DNA of 64,000 bases, taken from contig OX044365.1 in NCBI GenBank assembly GCA_943846755.1, positions 1,178,001 through 1,242,000 on the forward strand, written 5' to 3'. This stretch comes from UBA8752 sp002336475 (GTDB lineage: Bacteria; Bacteroidota; Bacteroidia; Flavobacteriales_D; Sanyastnellaceae). A model generated the notes under the pieces. That model searched no databases. It saw nothing but the letters and a program-made list of their open reading frames with translations, and was not told the origin of the DNA. Shown here piece after piece: positions 17,629 through 26,483 of this stretch; positions within the stretch are counted from its first letter, which is position 1; each line of letters opens with the position of its first letter. The position numbers and the translations under genes are program-made.

Positions 17629-18078
17629 GTGAATAAAGAGGATTCTCCAGCATCGGAAATGCCCAGTGCGGAACAACTCAAGGCCTTGGGGAGCAACACC
17701 ATCAGCGACTCATTGGGCTTGGAGTTGATTTCTGTAGAGCACGGGACCGTAGTGGGCAAGATGCCGGTAGACTCTAGAACCCACCAGCCTTATGGGTTGC
17801 TCCACGGCGGTGCAAGTGTGGTGTTGGCGGAAACTTTAGGGTCGGTTGGCTCGCACTTCATCGCGGCGCCAAAAGGAAAAGCTGCCGTGGGAATCGAGGT
17901 CAATGCGAACCACCTTCGGGGGGTCAAATCCGGTTGGGTGACCGGTACCGCCCGCCTCCACCACGAAGGAGGGAAACTGCATGTTTGGCACATTGAAATT
18001 GTAGACGATGCAGGAAGTGCCATTTGCACAAGCCGCCTGACTGTCATGTTGATTCCCGGCCCAACATCAGCTTCATGA
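17629..18078 (+). CDS. menI: 1,4-dihydroxy-2-naphthoyl-CoA thioesterase (hotdog fold)
   Basis: The 149-residue hotdog thioesterase closely resembles E. coli MenI (YdiI): MPVDSRTHQPYGLLHGGASV, catalytic Glu68 in VVLAETLGS, and VGIEVNANHLRG. It hydrolyses DHNA-CoA to DHNA, the step between MenB and MenA. The location confirms this, since it is the first gene of the menaquinone cluster and its TGA overlaps the menF ATG (ATGA). Translation starts at GTG 17629. Confidence 0.92.
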   Translation: MNKEDSPASEMPSAEQLKALGSNTISDSLGLELISVEHGTVVGKMPVDSRTHQPYGLLHGGASVVLAETLGSVGSHFIAAPKGKAAVGIEVNANHLRGVKSGWVTGTARLHHEGGKLHVWHIEIVDDAGSAICTSRLTVMLIPGPTSAS

Positions 18079-19094
18079 AGACGGAAGGTCACATTCAAGA
18101 CTCCGAAACTGAAGTTTTGTTTCACCGTCCCGGGAACGTCCACTTGGAGCGCCTGATACCCGATGAGGATGGCAGCACGTGTTTCAGGCTGCACCCTTGG
18201 GAAAGGGCGCAAAACCAAACGGAGATGGTCCTGCGTGGCCGCCCCGAAACATTAGAGGTCCTCGCCCCCGACGCTCGACCCACTTTCAAAAGCCGCGCTC
18301 GAACCACCGCTGGAACGTCCCAAAATGAGCACGCCACATGGGTCAATGCTGCCCAGCTCTCCATGGCACAGGGCCCGCTCAAAAAAGTGGTGCTCTCGAG
18401 CGTTTTGAACGTTGAAGTAGAGGCCTTGGACAACACCGACATTGTCCGGCGTCTGGCCCTGGCCCATCCCGACTCATTCAGCTGGGCATTTTCTAACCCC
18501 TCTATGGGCACGTGGTTCGGCTCTTCGCCTGAGCCCCTGCTCAAAGGCCAGTGGCCACATTTGCGCACCGCTTGTCTGGCGGGAACCCGCATGGCGCACT
18601 TGGGCGATGTCTCCGACCCTTGGACCGAGAAAGAGCGGGAAGAGCAAGAATTGGTCACCGAGGGCGCACTGCAAGCCCTGCACGACAGCGGTTGCGAAGG
18701 CATCCGAACCAGTGAGCGACAAACCATTCAATATGGCCCCATTGAGCACCTGCGCACTTGGGTGGACTTCGAGGCCAAACGCCCATTGAAAGAGGTGATC
18801 CGGGCCCTTCATCCCACGCCGGCTGTGGGTGGCACCCCACGCTCTGACGCACTGGACTTCATCTCCGAGCACGAGAGCCACGACCGGGCCTATTACACGG
18901 GTTGGGTCGGGATGGAGCAAGGCGAACACCTCTCCTATTTCGTCAATCTGCGTTGCGCCCACATGCGCAATGGTGTCATGACCGCCTATGCAGGGGGAGG
19001 GATTACTGCAGCTTCTAACCCCGCGGCTGAGTGGGCGGAGACCCGCAACAAACTCCGGTCCGTTTTGGATCCCATCGTGCATTGGGCACCATGA
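18075..19094 (+). CDS. menF: Isochorismate synthase
   Basis: The 339-residue protein has the chorismate-utilising enzyme core: KVVLSSVLNVEV, FSNPSMGTWFGSSPEPLL, ACLAGTRM, HPTPAVGGTPR and the C-terminal YAGGGITAASNPAAEW. It converts chorismate to isochorismate to start menaquinone synthesis. It is shorter than E. coli MenF (431) because the N-terminal region is reduced, as is usual in Bacteroidota. ATG 18075 is chosen because it overlaps the menI stop; the frame upstream belongs to menI in another phase. Confidence 0.93.
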   Translation: MKTEGHIQDSETEVLFHRPGNVHLERLIPDEDGSTCFRLHPWERAQNQTEMVLRGRPETLEVLAPDARPTFKSRARTTAGTSQNEHATWVNAAQLSMAQGPLKKVVLSSVLNVEVEALDNTDIVRRLALAHPDSFSWAFSNPSMGTWFGSSPEPLLKGQWPHLRTACLAGTRMAHLGDVSDPWTEKEREEQELVTEGALQALHDSGCEGIRTSERQTIQYGPIEHLRTWVDFEAKRPLKEVIRALHPTPAVGGTPRSDALDFISEHESHDRAYYTGWVGMEQGEHLSYFVNLRCAHMRNGVMTAYAGGGITAASNPAAEWAETRNKLRSVLDPIVHWAP

Positions 19095-20809
19095 CCACTC
19101 CCGCCTCAACTGCCATGGCTTCTGCCCATGCACTTGCAGCGGGGCTGATCAAAAATGGCCTCATGGCTGTAGTGGTGAGTCCGGGATCGCGGAACGCCCC
19201 CCTCATCCAAGCGTTTGTGAGCCTCGGTACCCAGGTAGTGGTGGCACTGGACGAACGGTCAGCCGCGCACCATGCACTGGGCATGGCTTTGGCGCTCAAA
19301 CAGCCTGTCGCAGCCTGCTGTACCAGTGGAACCGCAGCACTCAACCATGGTCCTGCCCTTGCAGAAGCCCAACACGTAGGCTTGCCGTTGATCAGCCTGA
19401 CTGCTGATCGCCCCGCGGGAGCGCACCTCACTTGGCAAAGCCAGACCCTCGCCCAAAACGGCATGCACGCGCTGCAGGTCAGCGGCTCTTATACTTGGGA
19501 CGCCCCTTCAGACGCCACGGGCCAGGCGTTGCTTTCCAACATGGCGCATGCTTTGAACAAAGGGCCCATCCACATCAACTGCCCTTTTGACGCCCCCCTC
19601 TACGCGGGTCACCACCAAGGAGGACCCTCCAATGAACCAGAGCGGGATGCGGACAGCAGGCCCGCTTTTAGAAGTCTGACACCCCCACGCCTCGAGCCCC
19701 CAACTTGGTTTGGTGACCGCCTGAAAAAGGCCGCCATTTCCGGTGAAAGGGTGCTTCTACTCGGGGGAACCCAGCCCGCCGCACTCTCTGCGGAAGCCCT
19801 GCTCATCTGGAGCCGATTTGCGGTCATTGCAGGCGACACCACCAGCGGGCTTTTTGCACCTGATGTCCCTGCGATTTCAGCCTGCGACCGCTGGCTTTCC
19901 GCGTGGCAGAAAGCAGACAAGCCATGGCGGGACATGGCTCCTGATGTGGTCGTCACTTTCGGTGCCCCCTTGGTGTCTCGGCGCCTGAGGGACGCCCTTG
20001 CGCAGCTGGACTTCGAGCACCTCCATTTGGGCCCTTCTGAGGAAGCGCCTCAGGCTTTTGCCCGCCCTCCTGGCGCTGTTGTGTGCGATGTAAATGCCGC
20101 AATTGAGGCCGGTGCCCTGGCATCTGAGTTGTCCCCAAGCAGCAGGCGTTCACCTCAGCTTGAGGATTGGTCGCAAACGTGGTGGACCCAAGAGGCCGCA
20201 GTGCGCAACCGCCATGACACCGCCATCGGTGCTGCACCATGGAGCGACCTGCGGGCTCACCATTGCCTGCACGAGGCTTTGCCAGGAGGATGGGAACTGC
20301 ACCTCGGCAACTCTACTCCAGTGCGCTATGCCCAGCTGTTTGAATCGAAAGAGAAACTGCACCCCTGGTCCAACCGGGGCGTGGCCGGCATTGACGGATG
20401 CAGTTCTACTGCCGTAGGGTCCGCCTTGGCAGGAAGCCCCACCACCTTGATCACAGGTGAACTGGGATTTCTCTACGACGCCAATGCCTTTCACATTCAA
20501 CCCCTGCCCTCCACCCTTCGCATTGCCGTGATCCACAATGGCGGAGGTGGCATCTTTAGGTGGCTCGACGGCCCGGCCCAGACCGGACTCTTGGAGAGCC
20601 ATTTCGAATGGAACCACTCCATTGCACTTCGACCGCTCTGCGAGATGCACGGGCTCATCTACCAGCGGGTGACCGGTGAAGCTGAACTGCGGGAAGCTTT
20701 GAAAGATTGGTGGGCGCCTTCCAACACGCCCAAGGTTTTGGAAGTCTCCACCCCCGGTCCAGAAAGTGCGGTGGCATATGCCCGCTACATGGAGACCGTC
20801 TGCATGTAA
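19091..20809 (+). CDS. menD: SEPHCHC synthase, ThDP-dependent
   Basis: The 572-residue protein is MenD, which joins 2-oxoglutarate and isochorismate with thiamin diphosphate. It has the N-terminal pyrimidine-binding region (VVSPGSRNAPL, LDERSAAHHALGMAL, CTSGTAALNHGPALAEA) and the C-terminal diphosphate-binding region (GNSTPVRYAQLF, NRGVAGIDGCSSTAVG, TGELGFLYDANA, IHNGGGGIFRWL). The ATG at 19091 overlaps the menF TGA, again ATGA coupling. The family length is about 550. Confidence 0.96.
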   Translation: MTTPASTAMASAHALAAGLIKNGLMAVVVSPGSRNAPLIQAFVSLGTQVVVALDERSAAHHALGMALALKQPVAACCTSGTAALNHGPALAEAQHVGLPLISLTADRPAGAHLTWQSQTLAQNGMHALQVSGSYTWDAPSDATGQALLSNMAHALNKGPIHINCPFDAPLYAGHHQGGPSNEPERDADSRPAFRSLTPPRLEPPTWFGDRLKKAAISGERVLLLGGTQPAALSAEALLIWSRFAVIAGDTTSGLFAPDVPAISACDRWLSAWQKADKPWRDMAPDVVVTFGAPLVSRRLRDALAQLDFEHLHLGPSEEAPQAFARPPGAVVCDVNAAIEAGALASELSPSSRRSPQLEDWSQTWWTQEAAVRNRHDTAIGAAPWSDLRAHHCLHEALPGGWELHLGNSTPVRYAQLFESKEKLHPWSNRGVAGIDGCSSTAVGSALAGSPTTLITGELGFLYDANAFHIQPLPSTLRIAVIHNGGGGIFRWLDGPAQTGLLESHFEWNHSIALRPLCEMHGLIYQRVTGEAELREALKDWWAPSNTPKVLEVSTPGPESAVAYARYMETVCM

Positions 20810-20890
20810 ATTTGCATCCACGCCGGATGCTTCACGGAACCTAACAGAACATCCTTAGCCCCGGCGTTGTCAATCAGCAAAGCGCAACAC

Positions 20891-21715
20891 ATGGCGAACG
20901 AAAGACAGTGGGAACAAATTCAACCCTTCGAAGACATTCGATTTGAGTTCTGTGAAGGCATAGCCCGGATTACCATTGACCGCCAAGAGGTCTACAATGC
21001 GTTTCGCCCCGAGACCAACATGGAGATGCTCGAGGCCATGGACATCGCCCGCGAGCGACAAGATATTGGTGTCGTGGTCCTGACTGGTGCAGGAGATAAG
21101 GCTTTTTGCAGCGGTGGTGACCAAAATGTAAAGGGCACAGGAGGCTACATCGGAGGAGACGGCGTGCCGCGATTGAACGTGCTGGACTTGCACAAGAAAA
21201 TCCGCTCATTGCCCAAGCCTGTGATTGCTGCCGTCAATGGATATGCCATTGGAGGTGGACATGTCCTGCACGTTGTGTGCGACCTCACCATCGCATCCGA
21301 AAACGCCATTTTCGGTCAAACAGGTCCCAAGGTTGGCAGCTTTGACGCCGGCTTTGGATCGAGCTATCTCGCGCGCCATGTGGGCCAAAAGAAAGCCCGT
21401 GAAATCTGGTTCCTCTGCGAGCAGTATTCGGCCAAGGAAGCGGAATCCATGGGACTGATCAATACGGTGGTTCCCCTCGATAAACTTGAGGAAACTTACG
21501 TCAAGTGGTGCAAGACCATCATGAAGCGCTCTCCATTGGCCATCCGCATGATCAAGCGGGGCCTCAATGCCGAATTGGATGGCCAAGCCGGACTGATGGA
21601 ATTCGCAGGAGACGCCACCATGATGTATTACCTCATGGAAGAGGCCCAAGAAGGCAAGAATGCCTTCCTTGAGAAAAGGGACCCCGACTTCCAACAGTAC
21701 CCCAAGTTCCCTTGA
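20891..21715 (+). CDS. menB: 1,4-dihydroxy-2-naphthoyl-CoA synthase
   Basis: This 274-residue crotonase-fold enzyme closes the second naphthoquinone ring. The signatures are CSGGDQNVKG, NGYAIGGGHVLHVVCDL (oxyanion hole), GPKVGSFDAGFGSSYLAR and the C-terminal FLEKRDPDFQQYPKFP. ATG 20891 gives the usual Bacteroidota length; a TTG at 20867 would add eight residues. A gap of 81 bases from menD is the largest inside the men cluster. Confidence 0.97.
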   Translation: MANERQWEQIQPFEDIRFEFCEGIARITIDRQEVYNAFRPETNMEMLEAMDIARERQDIGVVVLTGAGDKAFCSGGDQNVKGTGGYIGGDGVPRLNVLDLHKKIRSLPKPVIAAVNGYAIGGGHVLHVVCDLTIASENAIFGQTGPKVGSFDAGFGSSYLARHVGQKKAREIWFLCEQYSAKEAESMGLINTVVPLDKLEETYVKWCKTIMKRSPLAIRMIKRGLNAELDGQAGLMEFAGDATMMYYLMEEAQEGKNAFLEKRDPDFQQYPKFP

Positions 21716-21720
21716 GGGGC

Positions 21721-22632
21721 ATGATCCGCGACTTTATACAGGCCGCGCGGTTGCGCACACTGCCATTGGCCAGCGCGTGCGTCCTCACGGGTGGGGCATT
21801 GGCGGCTGCAGCAGGCACTGAACAAGCGCGCTTCACCCCCTTGTTTGCAGGCTGTCTTTTGACGGTCGTCCTGCTGCAGGTGCTCGCCAATTTTGCCAAT
21901 GACCTCGGTGACTTTACCAATGGGGCGGATCGGGCAGAAGGCCACCAACGCAGCGACCGTGCTGTGGCTTCTGGTCGCATATCTGCGGCCCAAATGAAAC
22001 GCGCCGTTGTCGCCGCTGCGGCGCTGGCGCTGTTGGTTGGGATCTCCACCGTAGTCTGGGCTGCAGGAGACCACATCCTTGGCGTGCTGTTTTGGATCGG
22101 CATGGGCATCTTGTCCATAGGGGCAGCATACACCTACACCGCTGGTAACCGACCCTATGGGTACAGCGGTTTAGGAGACATCAGCGTCCTGGTCTTCTTT
22201 GGACTGGCCGGTGTTGCGGGTACCGCAGCGCTGATCACAGGCACCTTTGCCGCTGTATGGATCTTGCCCTCGCTGAGCATGGGGTTGTTCAGCGTGTCCG
22301 TACTCAACCTGAACAACTTGCGGGATCACACCACAGACGCCGTCACGGGCAAGCACACCTTGGTGGTGCGCATGGGCTTTGACCGGGGTAAAGTCTACCA
22401 CGCCCTGCTCTTGGGCGGAGCTTGGGGAAGTCTGCTTGCATTTTGGGCATTGGACGCCGGAGGCCCTTGGCATGGCAAACTGTGGTACGGACTGTTTGCG
22501 CTCGTGCACATCAAACACCTGGCCTTGGTTTTCCGGACGCAAGACCCTGCGGAACTTGACGGAGAACTGAAAAAGGTGGCCCTGAGCACCTTCGCCATTT
22601 CATTGTTCCTTTTCCTGAGCGCGACCGCATGA
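21721..22632 (+). CDS. menA: 1,4-dihydroxy-2-naphthoate polyprenyltransferase
   Basis: The 303-residue integral membrane UbiA-family enzyme prenylates DHNA to demethylmenaquinone. The aspartate-rich prenyl-diphosphate motif NFANDLGDFTNGAD lies near residue 60, and a second conserved LNLNNLRDHTTDA follows near residue 200. Eight or so hydrophobic helices are visible. The ATG at 21721 follows the menB stop by five bases, and the gene ends in an ATGA overlap with menC. Confidence 0.95.
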   Translation: MIRDFIQAARLRTLPLASACVLTGGALAAAAGTEQARFTPLFAGCLLTVVLLQVLANFANDLGDFTNGADRAEGHQRSDRAVASGRISAAQMKRAVVAAAALALLVGISTVVWAAGDHILGVLFWIGMGILSIGAAYTYTAGNRPYGYSGLGDISVLVFFGLAGVAGTAALITGTFAAVWILPSLSMGLFSVSVLNLNNLRDHTTDAVTGKHTLVVRMGFDRGKVYHALLLGGAWGSLLAFWALDAGGPWHGKLWYGLFALVHIKHLALVFRTQDPAELDGELKKVALSTFAISLFLFLSATA

Positions 22633-23723
22633 CAGGCTTTGACATCCGCATTGTGGAGCGCACGCTCCAATTCAAGCAACCCGCGGGCACCTCGCGCGGC
22701 GTACTGCTGGAAAAGCCCAGCTTTTTCGTGGTTGCTCAGGATAATGAGGAGGATGGCCGCATGGGCATTGGCGAGTGCAGTTTGATTCCTGGCCTTTCTC
22801 CAGAAAGTGCCCCTCGGGCAAGGATGGAGCTCAAAAAACTGGCCGCATCGGGCACCCTCGACCCCAAAAGCATGAGCCTGCAGTACCCGGCAGTGAGGTT
22901 TGCGGCTGAAACCGCTTTGATCGACCTGCTGAACGAAGGCGACAGGACCTTGTTTCCAGGTCCTTTTACAGAGGGCCGTCCCGCGCCCATCAATGGTCTG
23001 ATTTGGATGGGCGATCCCGCAGGCATGGTGGACCAAGCCGCTGCCTTGCTCGAACGGGGCTTTGACACCCTCAAACTCAAAGTTGGCGCTCTGGATTTCG
23101 AGCAAGAATTGGAATGCCTCCAGGCCATCCGTTCCATTGCACCTGCAGAGAAAGTCACCCTGCGGCTCGATGCCAATGGAGGTTTGGACGATGGAAACGT
23201 CGCCGTTACCCTGCGCAAACTGGAGCGGCTGGCGGCTTTTAACATCCACAGTATGGAGCAGCCGGTGAAGCCCGGGCAATGGAAGAAGATGCAGTCCATT
23301 TGCGCGGACTCTGCCATCCCCATCGCCTTGGATGAAGAGTTGATTGGCGTTCATGACACGACCCTTCGCCGCAACATGCTGCATGTGATTCAACCGGCTT
23401 TTGTCATTCTGAAACCGAGTTTGATCGGCGGTTTTGTAGAGGCCAACCATTGGATTGACCTCGCTGCGGAAGTTGGAGCGAAGTGGTGGGCCACCAGCGC
23501 CTTGGAGAGCAACATTGGACTCAACGCCATTGCGCAATGGGCCGCCGATGCCACCCTCGAGGATCCCGATCCCATTCCGCAAGGCCTCGGAACAGGAAGC
23601 CTGTTTACCGACAACGTCCCCTCTCCACTGGTGGTGGAGGACGGGACCCTGCGCATTGATACCGCAGGTCTTGAGGACCGTTCGCATGCAAATGGCTGGG
23701 ACTTGACTTCCTTGCTCTCATGA
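22629..23723 (+). CDS. menC: o-Succinylbenzoate synthase
   Basis: The 364-residue enolase-superfamily enzyme dehydrates SHCHC to o-succinylbenzoate. It shows the N-terminal capping domain (GIGECSLIPGLSP) and barrel motifs with the catalytic lysine pair KLKVG, metal ligands in LRLDANGG, MEQPVKPGQW and ALDEELIG, and the second lysine region ILKPSLIGGF. It overlaps menA upstream and menE downstream by four bases each, indicating a single operon. Confidence 0.94.
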   Translation: MTGFDIRIVERTLQFKQPAGTSRGVLLEKPSFFVVAQDNEEDGRMGIGECSLIPGLSPESAPRARMELKKLAASGTLDPKSMSLQYPAVRFAAETALIDLLNEGDRTLFPGPFTEGRPAPINGLIWMGDPAGMVDQAAALLERGFDTLKLKVGALDFEQELECLQAIRSIAPAEKVTLRLDANGGLDDGNVAVTLRKLERLAAFNIHSMEQPVKPGQWKKMQSICADSAIPIALDEELIGVHDTTLRRNMLHVIQPAFVILKPSLIGGFVEANHWIDLAAEVGAKWWATSALESNIGLNAIAQWAADATLEDPDPIPQGLGTGSLFTDNVPSPLVVEDGTLRIDTAGLEDRSHANGWDLTSLLS

Positions 23724-24784
23724 GCAGGCCATGGCGCATTGCCGCTCAAGGGCGTGTGCATCCTCCTTCCGACCATGGAACTTGGACCTCGGAATTTGAC
23801 GCCGCCGTGGACCAATGGCACCGCGCAATCCCTTGGGCAAGCACCTCGGGCAGCACTGGCACCCCGGTTGAACACCGCTTTACCATGGAAGCCGTGCAGG
23901 CCTCTGCCGCGTCCACTGCTGATCACTTCGGGCTCGATCAAGCCCGCTGCAAAGAGGTCATGGCTTGGTCCGCTCTGCCCGCTGCTGGCACTGGAGGCAG
24001 AATGATGGTCTGGCGGTCTTTGGCATTGGGTTGGGACCTCACCGTGACCCAGCCTTCATTGACCCCGCAAGTTCCAGTTGCCCCTTCGTCTTCTGGCCGC
24101 TATCACTTTGCCGCCGCCACCCCATTGCAAGCAGAACACCTGATGGCGTCCGATCAACTCAGTCGGTTTGCCATCCTTTTGCTCGGAGGAGCACCGCTTT
24201 CTCCTGGACTTGAGGCTGCTCTGCAAGAGGCAGCGGGCCGCTCAGATTGCCGCATTTTCCATGGCTTCGGCATGACGGAAACGCTAACCCACATAGCCAC
24301 ACGCCCCCTCGGAACAGAGGCGTACACGGCTTTGCCCGGCGTTCAGATTGGAACAACGGAGACGGGCGCTCTCGTGCTCAACGTCCCCCAGCGCGGGGTC
24401 CATGGACTGGTCACCGCAGACGCTGTGAAGCTGCACTTCGATCCTTTGGCGGCTCAGGACGAATCTGCGCGACAATTTTCTTGGCTTGGACGCTTGGACG
24501 ACGTCATCAATTCTGCCGGCCTGAAGTTTCATCCTGCGGCACTGGAAAGGGAGTGGTCGTCCCCTTTAGACAGGGTTGTGAATGGCCGGAAGTGGTACGT
24601 CACGGGAAGGCCGGACGACAGCCTTGGTGCCCGCGTCACTTTGGTGGTGGAGGGGAAACCCGACCCAGACTTGGCGTCCAACATTCTCGACACCCTCAAT
24701 GTCGCCGGCAATGCCCGTCCTCGTTCTGTAGAATTTCGAGCCACTTTTCAAGAAACCGCTTCAGGGAAAGTCCGCCGAACCTGA
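23720..24784 (+). CDS. menE: o-Succinylbenzoate-CoA ligase (short AMP-forming type)
   Basis: This 354-residue adenylate-forming enzyme would activate o-succinylbenzoate as its CoA ester. The ATP-binding loop STSGSTGTP lies near residue 43, FHGFGMTETLTHIA near residue 180, and LGRLDDVINSAGLKFHP near residue 260. It is far shorter than E. coli MenE (about 450) because much of the N-terminal region is missing, which is normal for Bacteroidota. It completes the men cluster by sequence and position. Confidence 0.9.
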   Translation: MSRPWRIAAQGRVHPPSDHGTWTSEFDAAVDQWHRAIPWASTSGSTGTPVEHRFTMEAVQASAASTADHFGLDQARCKEVMAWSALPAAGTGGRMMVWRSLALGWDLTVTQPSLTPQVPVAPSSSGRYHFAAATPLQAEHLMASDQLSRFAILLLGGAPLSPGLEAALQEAAGRSDCRIFHGFGMTETLTHIATRPLGTEAYTALPGVQIGTTETGALVLNVPQRGVHGLVTADAVKLHFDPLAAQDESARQFSWLGRLDDVINSAGLKFHPAALEREWSSPLDRVVNGRKWYVTGRPDDSLGARVTLVVEGKPDPDLASNILDTLNVAGNARPRSVEFRATFQETASGKVRRT

Positions 24785-24804
24785 GACCGCTGCATCTTCG
24801 CACC

Positions 24805-25392
24805 ATGACGCTACCCCGCCTTGTATTTGCCACACGCAACCCTGGAAAGGTCAAGGAAATTGCCCAGCTGCTCGACGGACTCTTCACCGTGGTGGGACTG
24901 GATGAAATTGGTTGCCATGAAGACGTTCCTGAAACCGCCGACACCATCGAAGGCAACGCCATACAGAAGGCTGAGTATGTAAAAGCCCACTATGGCGTGG
25001 ACTGTTTTGCAGACGATACTGGACTGGAAGTAAACGCATTAAATGGCAGGCCGGGGGTTCACACCGCACGATATGCTGGCCCAGCAAAAGATGCCAACGC
25101 CAACATGGACAAGTTGCTCGCCGCCCTTGAGGGTCAGCCAGACCGTGGTGCCCGGTTCAAAACCGTGATCGCATTGACCACCGTTGGTGGCACCCTGACC
25201 TTTGAAGGCATCTGTGCAGGATCCATAGCCCTGCAGCGCAGCGGAGCCGACGGGTTTGGTTACGATCCCGTCTTTGTTCCTGAAGACGGTTCGGGGACTT
25301 TTGCTGAAATGGAGGCCGCCGAAAAGAACCGCGTCAGTCACCGTGGAAAAGCCGTTCGGGCCATGGTCGAAAAACTCAAGAAAGGCGGTTGA
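24805..25392 (+). CDS. rdgB: XTP/dITP diphosphatase (Ham1/RdgB)
   Basis: The 195-residue protein matches RdgB, which hydrolyses dITP, dXTP and ITP to keep deaminated purines out of DNA. Motifs are FATRNPGKVKEI (N-terminal), FADDTGLEVNALNGRPG, and GFGYDPVF, with the late NRVSHRGKA. ATG 24805 fits the family start; the longer frame from 24247 is a menE shadow. It follows menE by 20 bases and is probably transcribed with it. Confidence 0.95.
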   Translation: MTLPRLVFATRNPGKVKEIAQLLDGLFTVVGLDEIGCHEDVPETADTIEGNAIQKAEYVKAHYGVDCFADDTGLEVNALNGRPGVHTARYAGPAKDANANMDKLLAALEGQPDRGARFKTVIALTTVGGTLTFEGICAGSIALQRSGADGFGYDPVFVPEDGSGTFAEMEAAEKNRVSHRGKAVRAMVEKLKKGG

Positions 25393-25409
25393 CAATGAAT
25401 CGACACGAG

Positions 25410-25442
25410 TTTCGCCAAACCCGGCATCTGAACTTAGGTTTG
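25410..25442 (+). promoter_or_regulatory. Candidate promoter for accA
   Basis: TTTC at 25410-25413, a 21-base spacer and TAGGTTTG at 25435-25442 fit the Bacteroidota consensus, with a perfect TAnnTTTG box. The accA ATG lies 45 bases downstream. Confidence 0.5.
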
Positions 25443-25487
25443 TATAAGTCCTGCACCGTGCAGAGCTTAGACTGAGGAAACATCCAG

Positions 25488-26441
25488 ATGAACTACCTCG
25501 ATTTCGAAGAGCCCATCCGCCAATTGCGCGAACAGCTCGAACAGGCCCAGGACATCGATGGGCAGGGACAGGTCGACATGCAGAGTACTGTCGCCGACCT
25601 CGAACAGAAAATCGAGGCCATCAGCCAAGAGATCTATGCCAACCTGACCCCTTGGCAGCGGGTTCAAGTTTCCCGGCACCCTGACCGGCCTTACACCCTC
25701 GACCACATTGAATCCCTCACTGATGGTCGGTTCATGGAACTCCACGGAGACCGAAACTGCAAAGACGACAAAGCCATGGTGGGTGGCCTTGGCATGATCG
25801 ACGACCTCCCGGTCATGTTTGTCGGCCAACAAAAAGGAGCCAACACCAAATTGCGACAATACCGCAATTTCGGCATGGCCAACCCTGAAGGGTACCGCAA
25901 GGCATTGCGCCTCATGAAATTGGCCGAGAAGTTTAACCGCCCAGTAATTTGCCTGATTGACACCCCAGGTGCTTACCCAGGTTTGGAGGCTGAAGAGCGG
26001 GGACAAGGCGAAGCCATTGCGCGCAACTTGATCGAAATGATGCAACTGCGCGTTCCTGTCATTTGTGTGGTGATTGGTGAAGGGGCTTCGGGTGGTGCAT
26101 TGGGCATCGGAATTGGGGACCGTGTCCTCATGATGGAGCACACCTGGTACTCTGTGATCTCACCGGAATCCTGCTCAAGCATATTGTGGCGCTCATGGGA
26201 CCACAAAATGAAAGCCGCTGAAGCCCTTAAGTTGACCGCTGACGATATGCTCGGCAACAAGCTCATCGACGGCATTATTCCCGAACCTTTGGGCGGTGCC
26301 CACAATGACAGGGAAGCCGCTTTCAGCTCCGTGAAAGACGAGATTTTAAAGCACCTCCGTAAACTCCGAGTACAGAACCCCGACAAACGCATCGATGCCC
26401 GTATTAGAAAGTTCTCTTCTATGGGGGTTGTTCAGGCCTAA
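25488..26441 (+). CDS. accA: Acetyl-CoA carboxylase carboxyltransferase subunit alpha
   Basis: The 317-residue product is AccA, which transfers the carboxyl group from carboxybiotin to acetyl-CoA in the first step of fatty acid synthesis. It has the N-terminal helical ACCA domain (FEEPIRQLREQLEQ, DLEQKIEAI) and the crotonase-like core (LIDTPGAYPGLEAEERGQGE, VIGEGASGGALGIGIGD, YSVISPESCSSILW). The accD partner is not nearby, which is common. It is preceded by a promoter-like site. Confidence 0.97.
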   Translation: MNYLDFEEPIRQLREQLEQAQDIDGQGQVDMQSTVADLEQKIEAISQEIYANLTPWQRVQVSRHPDRPYTLDHIESLTDGRFMELHGDRNCKDDKAMVGGLGMIDDLPVMFVGQQKGANTKLRQYRNFGMANPEGYRKALRLMKLAEKFNRPVICLIDTPGAYPGLEAEERGQGEAIARNLIEMMQLRVPVICVVIGEGASGGALGIGIGDRVLMMEHTWYSVISPESCSSILWRSWDHKMKAAEALKLTADDMLGNKLIDGIIPEPLGGAHNDREAAFSSVKDEILKHLRKLRVQNPDKRIDARIRKFSSMGVVQA

Positions 26442-26460
26442 TTGGCGTTTAAGGAACCCT

Positions 26461-26468
26461 TACTTTTG
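26461..26468 (+). promoter_or_regulatory. Candidate -7 box before the OmpA/TPR lipoprotein
   Basis: TACTTTTG is a perfect TAnnTTTG match in the 42-base gap after accA, 15 bases before the ATG at 26484. An ATTG at 26441 is 16 bases upstream, a little closer than usual. Confidence 0.4.
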
Positions 26469-26483
26469 CCCGCGATACGATTC

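Noticed and set aside
22395..23687. 430-codon minus-strand frame over menA and menC
   Set aside because: It is the shadow of two certain menaquinone genes, with no domain motif in the translation.
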